In this document: positions 44,247 through 53,997 of the stretch, one piece after another | Numbering within the stretch: position 1 is the first letter of the stretch | Layout of the letters: each line of letters starts with the position of its first letter | Origin: Eublepharis macularius | Lineage: Eukaryota > Chordata > Lepidosauria > Squamata > Eublepharidae | Direction of reading: 5' to 3' | NCBI RefSeq assembly: GCF_028583425.1 | Contig: NC_072790.1 | Span: 155,056,397-155,120,396 of the forward strand | Length of the DNA: 64,000 bases | Program-made: the position numbers and the translations under genes | The notes under the pieces: generated by a model | What the model saw: only the letters and a program-made list of their open reading frames with translations | What the model was told of the DNA's origin: nothing | The model's database searches: none

Positions 44247-45809
44247 ATGGGTACATCCTTGACGCATCCTCAGCGAAGGCATGCGGATGAATTATGTTTT
44301 TTAGTCAAAAAGTCAGGAGGGTCTAGCACATTTGGAGAGATTGCATGTCTCCTGCGCCACCTAGCTAAATATTGTCCAGCTTACCCAGAGGCTGGATCTT
44401 TAAAAGTCAAAGACTGGGAAAAGGTGGGCAGAATTCTACATACAGAGCCTAGGGCACCTGCTCAAATGCTACACACTTGGCACCAATGTCGCCATGCGGT
44501 GGACCGTCTTGGCCCACTTTCAAAACACCCGGGAGCTTCTCTTTCTTTTACTCCTCAGTACTGTCCGCTTCAAGTCCTGCCTCCGTCTCCCCCTCACCTC
44601 CTACCTTCTTCCGCCTCTGTTCCTTCGGCACCTAAAGCCGAAGATTCTAACTCTGAAACATTTGAAGCTGGAATTTCAAGCAGGGAGTTCCCTGAAAAAG
44701 TAGCTCGGGTTGTTCAACCTAAGGGAGGATAGCTCAGAGAAAGGTTGCAATCAGCTCTGGAGGACGCTTCAGAGGAGCATACTAGGGAACTCACAGAAAT
44801 GTTGGCTATCTGCCCGGTACACTTTACAGGGAACAGAGACGCTGCTGGAAATGAATTTGTAGAGTACAGACCAGTTCAGTATAAAGTTCTTCTTCAGTTA
44901 AAAAATGCTATACGAGATACAGGCTTAAACTCTCCTTTCACTCATGGATTTCTAGAAGCTATGATCAGAAACAGTCGTATGGTTCCAGAGGATTGGAAGC
45001 ATCTTTTCCGGATGCTTCTAACCCCTGCTCAATATGTAGTCTGGGAGAGTGAGTTCAGGCAGGAATGCGCTCTTCGCGGAGCTAATTCAGGTGGAGCTTA
45101 CACAGCAGCTCAACTTTATGGATATGAGGCTTTTGCTCAGCCTGATGCGCAAATAGCTTTGCCTGTAGGGACGCTGGAGCAGTCAGCTCAGGCTGCGTTC
45201 CATGCTATGAAGCGAGTTCCAACATCAGGGAGATCTCAGCCTTCTTTTTCCACAGTCAGACAGCGACCAAATGAATCTTACTCTGACTTTGTTGATCGCC
45301 TCCAAGAGTCAATCAAAAGGCAACTTAAAAGTGAAGTGGCACAGACTGAACTATTGCTTAAGTTAGCTAAGGAAAATGCTCTTCCTGAATGTAGACGAGC
45401 AATTCAAGGTTTAGGATACAATCCTGAACTGGCTGAGATGATTCGAGCTTGTCAGGATATTGGCTCTGCTTCTCATAATGCGACCTTGCTGGCAGCAGCA
45501 CTTCGTCAAGCTAATAAACCAGCAGGGAGGTGTTTTAGCTGTGGTAAACCTGGACATTTTAAGGCAAATTGCAGAGCCAAAGGAGGGGGAGCAATTCAGC
45601 CCCGTCCTCATGGAAGTCATCCACGATTCAATCAGTCTTTTCCAAAGCCAAAAACTAAATGCAGAAGATGTGGAAAAGGTTTTCACTGGAATAGTGATTG
45701 CAGGTCTGTCCCACAGTCGGGAAACTCAAGACCGGGCCTTTGGTCTCTGGCCCCAGTCCAAACGGAGACAGCACTGGATCAGGCAGTGCAAAATCTGACC
45801 CTAGGTTAA
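44247..45809 (+). pseudogene. gag: ERV gag, interrupted by one in-frame stop
   Basis: Gag forms the virion core. ATG at 44247 opens MGTSLT, which has the glycine-2 and Ser/Thr pattern of a myristoylation signal. The frame runs 161 codons of matrix-like sequence with a proline/serine-rich end to TAG at 44730-44732, then stays open to TAA at 45807. The second part holds a capsid with a major homology region (about 45255-45302, ending FVDRL) and two zinc knuckles, CFSCGKPGHFKANC (45531-45572) and CRRCGKGFHWNSDC (45660-45701). The domain order and the overlap with the next frame are betaretrovirus-like. The single stop prevents a full product. Confidence 0.9.
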
Positions 45810-46534
45810 TTCCATCCCATCTTTCTACAACAAAGTCAGCAACCAGGGGAAGTGCAGGTCTGGATCTTTTCTTACAGACTGCTCTAACTTTCAAATTCCC
45901 AGGAGAAGTCTTGGTTACTCCTTCTCAACTAAAAGGACCTCTTCCATCAGGAACTGTGGGTCTAGTTCTTCCTAGGTCCTCTAGTTCTAAACGGGGTATT
46001 TTTGTAGTCCCAGGGGTCATTGATAGTGATTATCAAGGAGTTATTCAGATTCAGCTCTGGACTAATTTGCCACAGTCTTTAGCAGCTGGTGATTCTGTGG
46101 CACAGCTGATTCTCCTTCCCTATTTTCTCCCTGCAGGGGGACAAGATCGTGATCGTGGGGAGGGAGGCTTTGGGTCCACGGACCAGGCTCAAGCAACACT
46201 GGTGGGTCTTACAGCATCCATTTCCAGAGCTCGCCCACAACAGCGTTTGTTTCTTAACGGCCGCTCCTTCTCAGGTATTCTTGACACTGGGGCTGATGTT
46301 ACTGTAATTTGTGCACAACAGTGGCCTCCAGAGTGGCCACTAGAAGACTGTCCAACTGTTTGGGGGGTTGGAGGACAGCAGAAAGCACGGCAGAGTGTTA
46401 ATTTTGTCCAAGTTTCTCTACCTGGTTCAGCACAGACTGTGCCTCTCCGTCCATTTGTTCTTCCAGTCCATGTGAACTTGTGGGGCAGGGATTTGTTATC
46501 CCAGCTACAAGCTTCTCTCTCTTTTGCAGAATAA
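45698..46534 (+). CDS. pro: ERV dUTPase-protease (pro) frame
   Basis: An open frame in -1 relation to gag, overlapping its end; the biological start is the frameshift at 45719-45725, not an ATG. The first half is a dUTPase, which limits uracil incorporation: GSAGLDLF (about 45848-45871), GVIDSDYQG near 46015-46041 and a glycine-rich arm RGEGGFGST near 46156-46182. The second half is an aspartic protease with the active-site triad DTG at 46283-46291 and GRDLLSQ near the end, needed for Gag maturation. It stops at TAA 46532-46534. dUTPase joined to protease in the pro frame is the betaretroviral arrangement. This is the only ERV frame that appears unbroken. Confidence 0.88.
   Translation: MQVCPTVGKLKTGPLVSGPSPNGDSTGSGSAKSDPRLIPSHLSTTKSATRGSAGLDLFLQTALTFKFPGEVLVTPSQLKGPLPSGTVGLVLPRSSSSKRGIFVVPGVIDSDYQGVIQIQLWTNLPQSLAAGDSVAQLILLPYFLPAGGQDRDRGEGGFGSTDQAQATLVGLTASISRARPQQRLFLNGRSFSGILDTGADVTVICAQQWPPEWPLEDCPTVWGVGGQQKARQSVNFVQVSLPGSAQTVPLRPFVLPVHVNLWGRDLLSQLQASLSFAE
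45719..45753 (+). promoter_or_regulatory. gag-pro -1 frameshift signal: slippery heptamer and predicted pseudoknot
   Basis: GGGAAAC at 45719-45725 is placed so that the gag frame reads GGA AAC, the exact phase for a -1 slip into the pro frame. Just downstream AGACC (45729-45733) can pair with GGTCT (45742-45746), while the intervening GGGCC (45734-45738) can pair with GGCCC (45749-45753), an H-type pseudoknot. This heptamer type is used by betaretroviruses. The pseudoknot is my inference, and the 3-nt spacer is short. Confidence 0.75.
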
Positions 46535-46540
46535 GGTTCT

Positions 46541-46720
46541 ATGGCCATTCCACTTACTTGATTAACTGATGAACCTGTTTGGATTGATCAATGGCCTCTT
46601 CCTCAGGACAAACCTAATGCATTACATGATTTAATTCAGGAACAGCTACAAGCTCAGCATGTGGAGCCCTCCACTAGTCCATGGAATACTCCTGTTTTTG
46701 TTATTAAGAAAAAAAAATGA
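46541..46720 (+). pseudogene. pol: ERV pol stub: N-terminal reverse transcriptase
   Basis: Sixty codons in the same frame as pro, after its stop. A TGA at 46559 replaces the codon before [16 protein letters not shown] then [20 protein letters not shown] is the fingers region of a betaretroviral RT. The frame ends at TGA 46718 in an A-run. All RT catalytic motifs, RNase H and most of integrase are missing, so the product could have no polymerase activity. Confidence 0.88.
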
Positions 46721-47985
46721 TTTCAATCACCTCCTGTGTAATTCTGTGCAAGTTTCCGACTGTTCTTGCAAACTTTGTGGGAGATGTCTTTTTTCAGTTA
46801 CCTAAAGATAATAGTTTCTCTCTCCTACAATCAAGTGCCTGTTTTCCTAAGCCGCTGCACGCTGCAGCCGGCACAGTATTTTTTTCTAATAGTAGCCGCT
46901 TCAAAAGAGTTATGTTTTTCAAAATGAAGGTCACTGAATTACTAAATATTCTCTTCAAGTTCATCTCTAACTCACATTATGTTTATAAACTAATCAGCTG
47001 TCTTCCTGGTGCTTATTTAGCACCCCCTATCAATTCTAATCTTATGACTCTGTTTCTACACTTCTTTCACTGTTATAAGTGACATTCTGTCTTAAAAATC
47101 TTCTGCCTTGTAGGATCAATAGAAATCCTGGTATCAAAGTACACAGAGCCTAAGAAATTTTCTGAAAGCTCCAAGTCATCTGCCTCAAAAAACTTCTTTG
47201 GTTTGATTGGTTGTCTGTTCGTTAATTATTCACATTATCTCTAATCTGTCTTTCTCACTAAAACTCCAAGTGAATTACAGCATGGGTCTGTAAGTTCTTA
47301 AAATCTTAAATATCTAAAGCAGTTCCACTGCCCTTCTCCTCTTTTAAAGTCTCAAAAGGTTACTGATTTGAAGCATAAGGGTTATGCATGCATTCTTCCA
47401 ACCAAATACTAACTAGAGCTAACCCTGCCTAGTTTTAAGAATTAGCAAGTGTTTACTTTCAGTCAAAAGAAATAAAAGTTCAACTGTTTGTGTTACTTAT
47501 TTGCATGTAACCACTTAAGTTTTCTAGTGAGGATTCCCACCATGGAAAGGGGAGTCTCTATTCTTCATGAAATAGACTTAGAATTCTCTATTAGACCACT
47601 CCTCAGAGGAGAAAAACTGCATTTCATGTTCTTTCCCATCTCCTAGGATATAACACTGACAGTTACTCTGGGATATCACAAAATTAAATGTTTATTTTTC
47701 AAGAAGCATATTGGTTTCATAAAAGTAGTTCTTAGTTCTTAAAGTTACTTCATCCAAACTCATTCACACTCATCACTTATAAGGTTTTACACACAGCTAT
47801 CCTCTCTGACTCTTATCCACAAATAACATTTCTCTCATCACCACTTCAACATATTCAGGCAGCGCACAGCCAGCCTGCTTTCTTCTCACCCCCCCTCTCC
47901 CCCTCACTTCCACAAACAAAGCTAAGTTAGTGAACATTCCTGAGGTGGGAGATGCTTGACTCTCAGCTTGCCAGCCACTGTTTCC
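46721..47985. other. Non-retroviral insert replacing pol (about 1.27 kb)
   Basis: Between the RT stub and the integrase remnant the sequence is AT-rich and shows no retroviral motif in any frame. The longest open frame (46717-47082, 121 codons) looks like chance. There is no A-tail, TIR or duplicated flank that I can see at its edges, so it does not look like a simple transposon. Origin from host DNA picked up by recombination is possible. Exact edges uncertain by tens of bases. Confidence 0.6.
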
Positions 47986-47994
47986 AAGCGGCTC

Positions 47995-48340
47995 AGAAAT
48001 TGTTCTTACTCAAAAAATCCCTTACAATTCTACAGGTCAGGCGATTGTACAACATGCCAATCGCTCTATTAAAACCCTCCTCTCTAAACAAATAAAATAA
48101 GGGGGGAAGGGCCCCCACGATGGGATTAACTATGCAACAGATTCATAAATGTTTGTTCATGTACAATCAGCTTAATTTTTGCAGCCACAAGCTGCTGCCT
48201 CCTCAAATGCTTCTGCCTCTGATAGACATTTCTGGCAGAAACTGGAGTTACCTACTCTGCAGGTATACTATCGAAGCCTGCTAGATAAGACCTGGCAGGG
48301 GAAACGTGGGGAAAAGGGTGTGTTTCTGTTTTATCCACAG
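47995..48340 (+). pseudogene. pol: ERV integrase remnant
   Basis: A short frame ending at TAA 48097-48099 reads IPYNSTGQAIVQHANRSIKT, the region around the last catalytic glutamate side of the retroviral integrase core. After a break, SASDRHFWQ and YYRSLLDKTWQG (48215-48300) match the C-terminal DNA-binding part. Frames differ and stops intervene, so no integrase can be made. Confidence 0.75.
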
Positions 48341-48599
48341 GTCCTTGCCCTACCAGCCAGCTCATGCCAACCCAAGATGGAAAAAAGTCAGCCTGGAACA
48401 AGTTCAGATGGAAAAAGCTTCAAACTGCAAATTCACTTCTCATTCCTTGTGTGCCATGCTGTTTTCCTCCTTGCAACTTAATGTCTCACAACTTTTGCCT
48501 TGAGGAGTCTGTGGATTAATTGCTTCTCTGTTGAAAAGTGCTATGCTAGATTCCAGCTGTGACTCTACAGTGAACCTCCTAAGTGATGAGAGGCCTTGT

Positions 48600-48795
48600 C
48601 CCTTGCAGCCTCTCTATGATGGCCTTCCAGTGCTCACCATTGTGAACCAACAAACTCTTAGCAAAATAGCTTGCAGCCTGACTAAGACAATGAATGCAAC
48701 TTCTATTGTAATTGCTACCCTAAATGCTGAACTCATAGAGCTCAGATGTGCTGCTTTGGACAATCGTGCTGCCATCTTTGTGGACATTACTGCAA
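48600..48795 (+). pseudogene. env: Extra env TM-like fragment upstream of env
   Basis: Within an open frame (48531-48953) the stretch from LPVLTIVNQQTLSKIACSL through NATSIVIATLNAELIELRC to ALDNRAA parallels the TM segment of the main env at about 49510-49665. It is a second, diverged copy of the heptad-repeat region placed before the signal peptide, where TM cannot normally be. It is either a partial duplication or the trace of recombination with a related virus. Confidence 0.7.
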
Positions 48796-48799
48796 ATTC

Positions 48800-49758
48800 T
48801 ACACTCATTCTGTGTGTGCTTCTCTGTTCTTTGCCAATGACTGTACAAGCTGAAGCCCAGCCTTTGCAAGACCGTCTTCAGTACAATCTGTGGGAACGGC
48901 TGGCTGCACAAGTGAATAGTTCCAACTTTTGTTTAAAGCAGACAAACGAATGAACTTATTACTAGCTTCTTGCCTTATTCCTGTGTGTACCCCTCTTGCC
49001 TTATTTTTGAATGATACATCTTTAAGCATGTTTATGAAACGTAGTAACATAAAATATACTCAAATGTATGATTGGGGTCCAACAATGCCCCGACTTCCAT
49101 TGTTTGCAATGTCTCTTTACACTCCTTATGTAGCTTCCAATTCATCAGCAAATCAAACTGTCTGTGCTCAAATAGTAAACTGCACCAAGCACAAATCCAA
49201 ACCTCACTGTCTTTCTGTAGGACCGAATGTTCTTAATTGTTCAAAAACAGAAAATGTTTCTTTTGCCTTTGCATATACTCAGTTACCTCCAGGTTGGTTC
49301 TTTACCTGTGGCTCAAGAACTTTTAATTACATACCTGCTAATTTGTCTGACTCTCTCTGCTGTTTAAGTCGTTTAACTATTGCTTTGCCTTCAAAAGCCA
49401 TGTTTACTGCTTCTCGTGAGCATCGTTCAGTCAAACTTGATGCTACATGCTCTGAGAAAACTGCTCTTGTTAATAAAGCTGAAGCTGTTTCTTTAGGGGC
49501 CTCGCTTATAGGGGTTCCAGCTCTTGCTATACTTAATGCTAACAATTTAAGGCACTTAGCTTGCAATTTAGCAAAAACTATTAATGCCACTTCTATAGCC
49601 TTAGCAGCCTTGAATTCTGAGCAACAAGAACTTCGCAATGCTGTTTTAGATAACAGAGCGGCAACAGATTATTTCCTGTTGCTAAATCATCATGGGTGCG
49701 AATCTGTAAAAAATGTGTTGTTTTAATTTGTCTGATAATTCAAAAACTGTAAGCAAGC
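48800..49758 (+). pseudogene. env: ERV env, surface unit and start of TM, frameshifted
   Basis: Env mediates receptor binding and fusion. A hydrophobic run (about 48811-48855, LILCVLLCSLP) resembles a signal peptide. The frame stops at 48951-48953 and sequence continues in another frame from about 48935 to 49726, with several N-glycosylation sites (NQT, NCT, NCS, NVS, NLS, NAT). A weak basic cleavage-like site SREHR sits at 49412-49426. Next come two cysteines flanking a hydrophobic segment, typical of an internal fusion peptide, and an LDNRAATDYFLLL motif before a cysteine. This layout is alpharetrovirus-type. The conserved Cys pair after it lies in the next frame, beyond an A6 run (49708-49713). 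The surface unit is short. Cannot produce a working envelope. Confidence 0.82.
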
Positions 49759-50850
49759 TTCTAATAAATGCTGGAAATGTAGGAAGCATGAGGGCTCCCT
49801 CTATCATATGTGGTGGTCGTGTGAGGTAGCTAGGCAGTTCTGGGGGGAAATAATAAGAGAAATGAGTGAAATTTTACAGTTTCAAATAAATAAGAACCCA
49901 GAACTCCTGCTGCTAAACTTGGGAATGGAGGGAATTCCAGCCCATCATAGGACGTTGATATTTTATATGACTGCAGCAGCTAGACTTTTGTATGCGCAGA
50001 AATGGAAAGTACAAGAAGTGCCAACTATTGAAGATTGGATCTACAAATTGCTGTATATGGCTGAAATGGATAAGATGACAAGAAAACTGAGAGATCTGGA
50101 CTCAGGGCAGTTTAACACAGATTGGGAGAAGCTGAAACAATATCTGGAGAAGAAGTGGGAGGTGGGAGGAAAACTGTGGCAGTTTGAGAACTACTGAAGT
50201 ACAATAAAAGTATAAAAGAGAGGGGTGACTTTACCGGGGGAGGAAGAGAAATGTGAATTTATAAGCAGTTAGATTAATTAATTGATTGAGATATATATAG
50301 ATATGTAAAGGTTAATTGATAGAATATTGATAGAGAATAATTAACGGTTTAAACATGAGGATTGAGTAATTAACAATATTTTTTTATACTTGATAAGACT
50401 TATATGCACCAAACTGAAGGTATAGAAGAGTTAAAACGACTGACTATGTGATGAGTTATATAGAAATACTATAAAAAGAAGAAATGATTAATATATAGAG
50501 AACAAATCAAATTGTTTGATTTAAATGTGGGAAATTTTTATGGTTTATGATATATAGAAATATTCAAAACTGGAAAATGGGACAAATTGTTTATCTAAAG
50601 AAGTATAGTTTGGATGTATAATAAGCAAAAGAGTTAAAGATGTACTGCTTAATATAATGGAGAATATATATTTGTTTTAGACAGAGGAAGTTAATAGAAG
50701 TAAGGGAAAAGGGACAGAGGGTGGGAAAGCTGTTGGAAGTCAACAAAAGGGGGGGAAAGGGAGGGGGTTAGAAACGAAAAATTAGGGGAAAATTGAATGT
50801 AATGTAATGTAAAAATATTAATGTTCTAACCCAATAAAAAAATTTAAAAA
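49759..50850 (+). mobile_element. 5'-truncated L1 inserted in env, with target-site duplication
   Basis: About 1.09 kb: the last 129 codons of ORF2 open from 49808 to 50197, then the 3' UTR, AATAAA near 50832 and an A-rich tail. It is flanked by the 17-bp duplication AAAAACTGTAAGCAAGC at 49742-49758 and 50851-50867. It is close in sequence to the L1 at 4596-7318, with scattered differences in the UTR. It lies inside a provirus whose LTRs are identical, so L1 activity is recent. Confidence 0.93.
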
Positions 50851-50867
50851 AAAAACTGTAAGCAAGC

Positions 50868-51205
50868 AACTGCAACAACTATCTCACTTACAAACTTCCA
50901 TAAAAGAAGATGTTTTACCCTTCTGGTGGAAAGCTGTGTGGGGCTGGCTGCCAAATGGCTTATTGGGAATCTTAGTACAATATGGTACATGTGCTCTGAT
51001 AGTGCTTATTGTAAGTTGTTGTTGTATTCAATGCATTCCTTCCCTTATTGCTTTAATAATTCCAAAACCACATCCTGCTGCATATTCAGTTACCACTTCA
51101 ATATCTAGTTACCCAGCCTCTTGCTTTACATCCTATGATGATGATGAGGATGAGGAAGAATGCTCTTGGAATGATGCAGAGAATGGCCCTTTGTTGCCAC
51201 TTTAA
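50868..51205 (+). pseudogene. env: ERV env, C-terminal TM part after the L1
   Basis: The interrupted frame resumes with a leucine/glutamine-rich heptad segment. An FWWKAVWGWLPN membrane-proximal stretch and a hydrophobic anchor (about 50960-51060, with a Cys cluster SCCCIQC) follow. The cytoplasmic tail is rich in acidic residues (YDDDEDEEECSW, 51126-51170) and ends at TAA 51203-51205. It is 24 bp before the 3' LTR. Confidence 0.8.
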
Positions 51206-51229
51206 TTAAATAAATAAAAAAGAGTGAAG
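51206..51229 (+). promoter_or_regulatory. Weak polypurine tract before 3' LTR
   Basis: An A-rich segment ending AAAAAAGAGTGAAG immediately precedes the LTR start. It is purine-dominated but contains T residues, so it is a poor PPT. Confidence 0.45.
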
Positions 51230-51649
51230 TGTAGGCTGGAGTAGGCATGCCACACAGCCTCCATTAATTGCTCTTTTACATTTCTACGTTCCTGATCTCC
51301 TGGTCAGTTGGCATGCCACACGGGAAGACTCAGGGAGTAGTTTAAATGTGTAACAATAAGTCTCTCACCATTCACAGAGCACAATACTCTCATACACTCT
51401 AAGTAACATTCTTCTATGCTCAGAAGCTCATGATGTACCTTTCATTCTGTTATACTTCCTAGATAAGACAAAAGTCTGAACACAGCAATATTGTGCTTCG
51501 TTGGCTGAGAATGGAATGTGTAACTTGTAACTGTTGTAATAGCCATATTTGGGCATCCAGGAGTTCCTGAATACAAGTTAATAAAACTCTCGCCTCCATT
51601 TTGGAGGGACAGACTTTGCATCCAGACCTTGTCTCGTGTCGTTCCTACA
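51230..51649 (+). repeat. 3' LTR, 420 bp
   Basis: Same length as the 5' LTR, and by line-by-line reading the same sequence. Poly(A) signal at 51580-51585. Followed by the duplicated CCGTTC. Confidence 0.95.
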
Positions 51650-51743
51650 CCGTTCCATGCCAAAAAGCTCCCGGAACAGCACAAAACAACCCGGAATGGG
51701 CACTAAAGAAAGGCCAGTGCTACAAAAAGCAGTGGGATGTGTT
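51650..51743 (+). repeat. 155-bp satellite, partial unit right of the provirus
   Basis: Continues the unit broken at 43733, from CCGTTCCATGCC to GGGATGTGTTA, then stops abruptly against single-copy sequence. Confidence 0.9.
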
Positions 51744-53269
51744 AATCTCCTCTTGACTGTATAGTGGAAGAATCACAAACACATCTTTATGAGAGCAGGG
51801 CTCAATTAAATCTCTAGCTCACTATTATTCCTCCAACCTGCTAAAAGTCAAGCACAATAATATAATCAGGGCCCTGCTCTGATTATTACAACAAGACATG
51901 GGAAATAGATAGGACGTGATAAATGAGTAGCAAGGATTGGGAAACAAGTCAAGGTTGAGTTGGGTTGGGTTTACATATACAAAAATGGGAAGCTATAGTG
52001 ATATGGGAAAGGCTTTATAGGGAAAATGAGTTTCTAGAAAATATGTAAGGAAGAAAGTATACTGAATAAATGAGGAAGGCTTTTATAGGCATAGGGAACA
52101 GCATGACCAAAGATATGAATTTAGAAGAGATGGAAACCAAGATGTATGCTCTAGAACAGAGACCAAAGTTAATAAAAGGAAATAGGTTAAAAATATAATA
52201 TGGATTAGGAACATAGATCAGATTCAAAAGAATTGATAGTAGTGCCAGGAATGAGGAGGTCACGATCTTAGCTTTGAAAGAGGAAAATCACTTTTGTGGG
52301 CCAAACCTTGCCAACTTTATTTGGATGTAAACCCTGTAGCACCTGGAAGTACTTTAGGTTTATAGCCTTAGGAGTGGATCCAGAGGATCATTGATTAAGC
52401 CGTAAGATAACCTGAAACTGGTGACATAAAAGCAAAAAAACTGATACTGATACACATTCTAAACTGAATCCTATGAAAACGATTGCGTAGCTGCCTATTT
52501 CTAAATGAAATTAAACACTCAGTAGCCATAGGCAAGGTTCAGATTCCTGAGAGGACCCCCAACCCTTTACAGATACAAGACCTTAGGTTGGTAGATTATG
52601 TATAAAATACATGCATGGTTACAGACAGAAAAAGGGCAAGAGATGTTCCCACAAAGTGAGGCCAAATAGCCCATTAATGTAAGAGAGAAGTGTAACACAT
52701 TATTACATCGAGCACAAATGAAAACACAGATTTAATTTAGATAGATAGAGCCTGCATGGTAGTACTTGGAAGGTTGAATCAGAACTAGAGAGACCCATGT
52801 TCAACCCCCACTTTGCCATAAAGCCCACTCATGGACTCTGAGGCACTATCTTTCAGTCTAACCTACAGGGTAGTTGTGAGAATAAAATCAAGGGGAAAGA
52901 ACCATGTGAACTAGGATAAAAGAGCAATAAATAGCTCAGATACTGTTAATGTGTCACATCTACCACCTCCTGTATTCTGGCTTCCCTTTATTTAGAAAAT
53001 GTATATGCTGCCTCTCTGGAGACCTAGTCAAGGCAGTTTTGCAACCACAATCTGTCCTCCCTCTTCTTTTCTGTATCCAGGTATATATTCATATCTGCCA
53101 ATTGAGAACAAACCTTCGTGCTACGTCCTAAACAATGGATTGAGCATGGTGTAATTCTGTCTTGGATTGCACTTCAAGCCTCTGGTCTGCAAACATTTGT
53201 GCCTTAAGAACCATAAGGTGTCTCCAGCCTCTTTGCTGTTGTTTCTTATCCAAGTGCTGTAGTGACTTA
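51744..53269. other. Intergenic, single-copy with one SINE
   Basis: No gene. A SINE lies at 52745-52935. A direct GGGCCCTGCTCTGATTAT/GAGCAGGGCTCAATTAA inverted motif appears near 51800-51890. Confidence 0.4.
52745..52935 (+). mobile_element. tRNA-derived SINE (plus strand)
   Basis: GAGACCCATGTTCAACCCCC (B box region), GCCATAAAGCCCACTCATGG, TCTAACCTACAGGGTAGTTG and GAACCATGTGAACTAGGATA are the ordered landmarks of a common reptilian SINE. The A box is degraded. Confidence 0.6.
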
Positions 53270-53277
53270 AGCAGAAC

Positions 53278-53485
53278 TAAGATTGCCAACCTCCAGGTGG
53301 AGCCTAGAGATCTCCTAGAATGACAACTGATCTCCAGATGATAGAGATTGGTTCCCTGGAGAAAATGGCTGCTTTGATACCGGACCCCCAACACGGAGGT
53401 CCTTCTCCTCCCCAAACCCTGCCCTCCCCAGGTTCTACCCCCCCCAAACCTCTAGGAATTTCTCAACCCATAGTTGGTATCCCTA
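53278..53485. mobile_element. hAT MITE, 208 bp, with perfect 8-bp target duplication
   Basis: Ends TAAGATTGCCAACCTCC and the inverse of TAGGGATACCAAC. Flanking AGCAGAAC at 53270-53277 and 53486-53493 is identical. The interior includes GAGAAAATGGCTGCTTTG. Same family as the split MITE at 30956-32174. Confidence 0.88.
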
Positions 53486-53493
53486 AGCAGAAC

Positions 53494-53993
53494 ACACCTA
53501 CTAGATATTCTCTCTTTTGCAACTCTTAAACATTACCTGCAATAGTCACTGCTGTAAACTTTGTAAATTATGCAACAGGTTACTGGAATGTACAAGTAAG
53601 GAATTTTACACATAATGGCTATTACCAGAGGTTCCTAACTATATCCCTTCCCAATCTGGTTTCCCATATTGAACCATCCATGGTACAGTTTGTCACCATC
53701 ACTACACTATCAGTCCCCTGCCCCAAGAATTGCAGACTGGACATTGCCTTCACCTTTGCAACCAACTATCCACAAGAGAATTCCGACTGTAATGCTATGC
53801 ATACCTGCCTGCGAGTGAGCCTTACTTAACTACCGACTTCCATGAAAATATGTTTGGGATTGCTCTACACAACAAAGCCACTTACAGTACTTTTCTTCTG
53901 TGTCTGTATTACGTTTTTAATGTACGCAGTTTACTTGGATACATTTTTCATTTTATGCACGTTACTTGGAAATAAGCCCCATTTAACTCAAAG
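53494..53993. other. Intergenic, old repeat scraps
   Basis: 53930-53993 contains a degraded copy of the dispersed AATAAGCCCCATTTAACTCA type. No gene. Confidence 0.35.
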
Positions 53994-53997
53994 GAAT

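Larger units (their letters stand above)
43734..51649 (+). mobile_element. Endogenous retrovirus, betaretrovirus-like gag-pro with alpharetrovirus-type env, defective
   Basis: A 7.9-kb provirus inserted in the 155-bp satellite with a 6-bp duplication CCGTTC (43728-43733 and 51650-51655). Order: 5' LTR, PBS, gag, overlapping dUTPase-protease, a stub of RT, about 1.27 kb of unrelated sequence, an integrase remnant, a TM-like fragment, env interrupted by an L1, 3' LTR. The two LTRs read as identical, implying a recent insertion. Yet gag has a stop, pol is mostly absent and env is shifted and interrupted, so the element must have been copied with proteins supplied in trans or damaged very soon after insertion. 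Confidence 0.93.

Noticed and set aside
45411-45894. Minus-strand frames opposite gag-pro
   Set aside because: They are antisense shadows of the retroviral coding region.
43734-51649. Replication-competent retrovirus
   Set aside because: The gag stop, missing RT/RNase H, fragmentary integrase, frameshifted env and L1 insertion rule this out for this copy.
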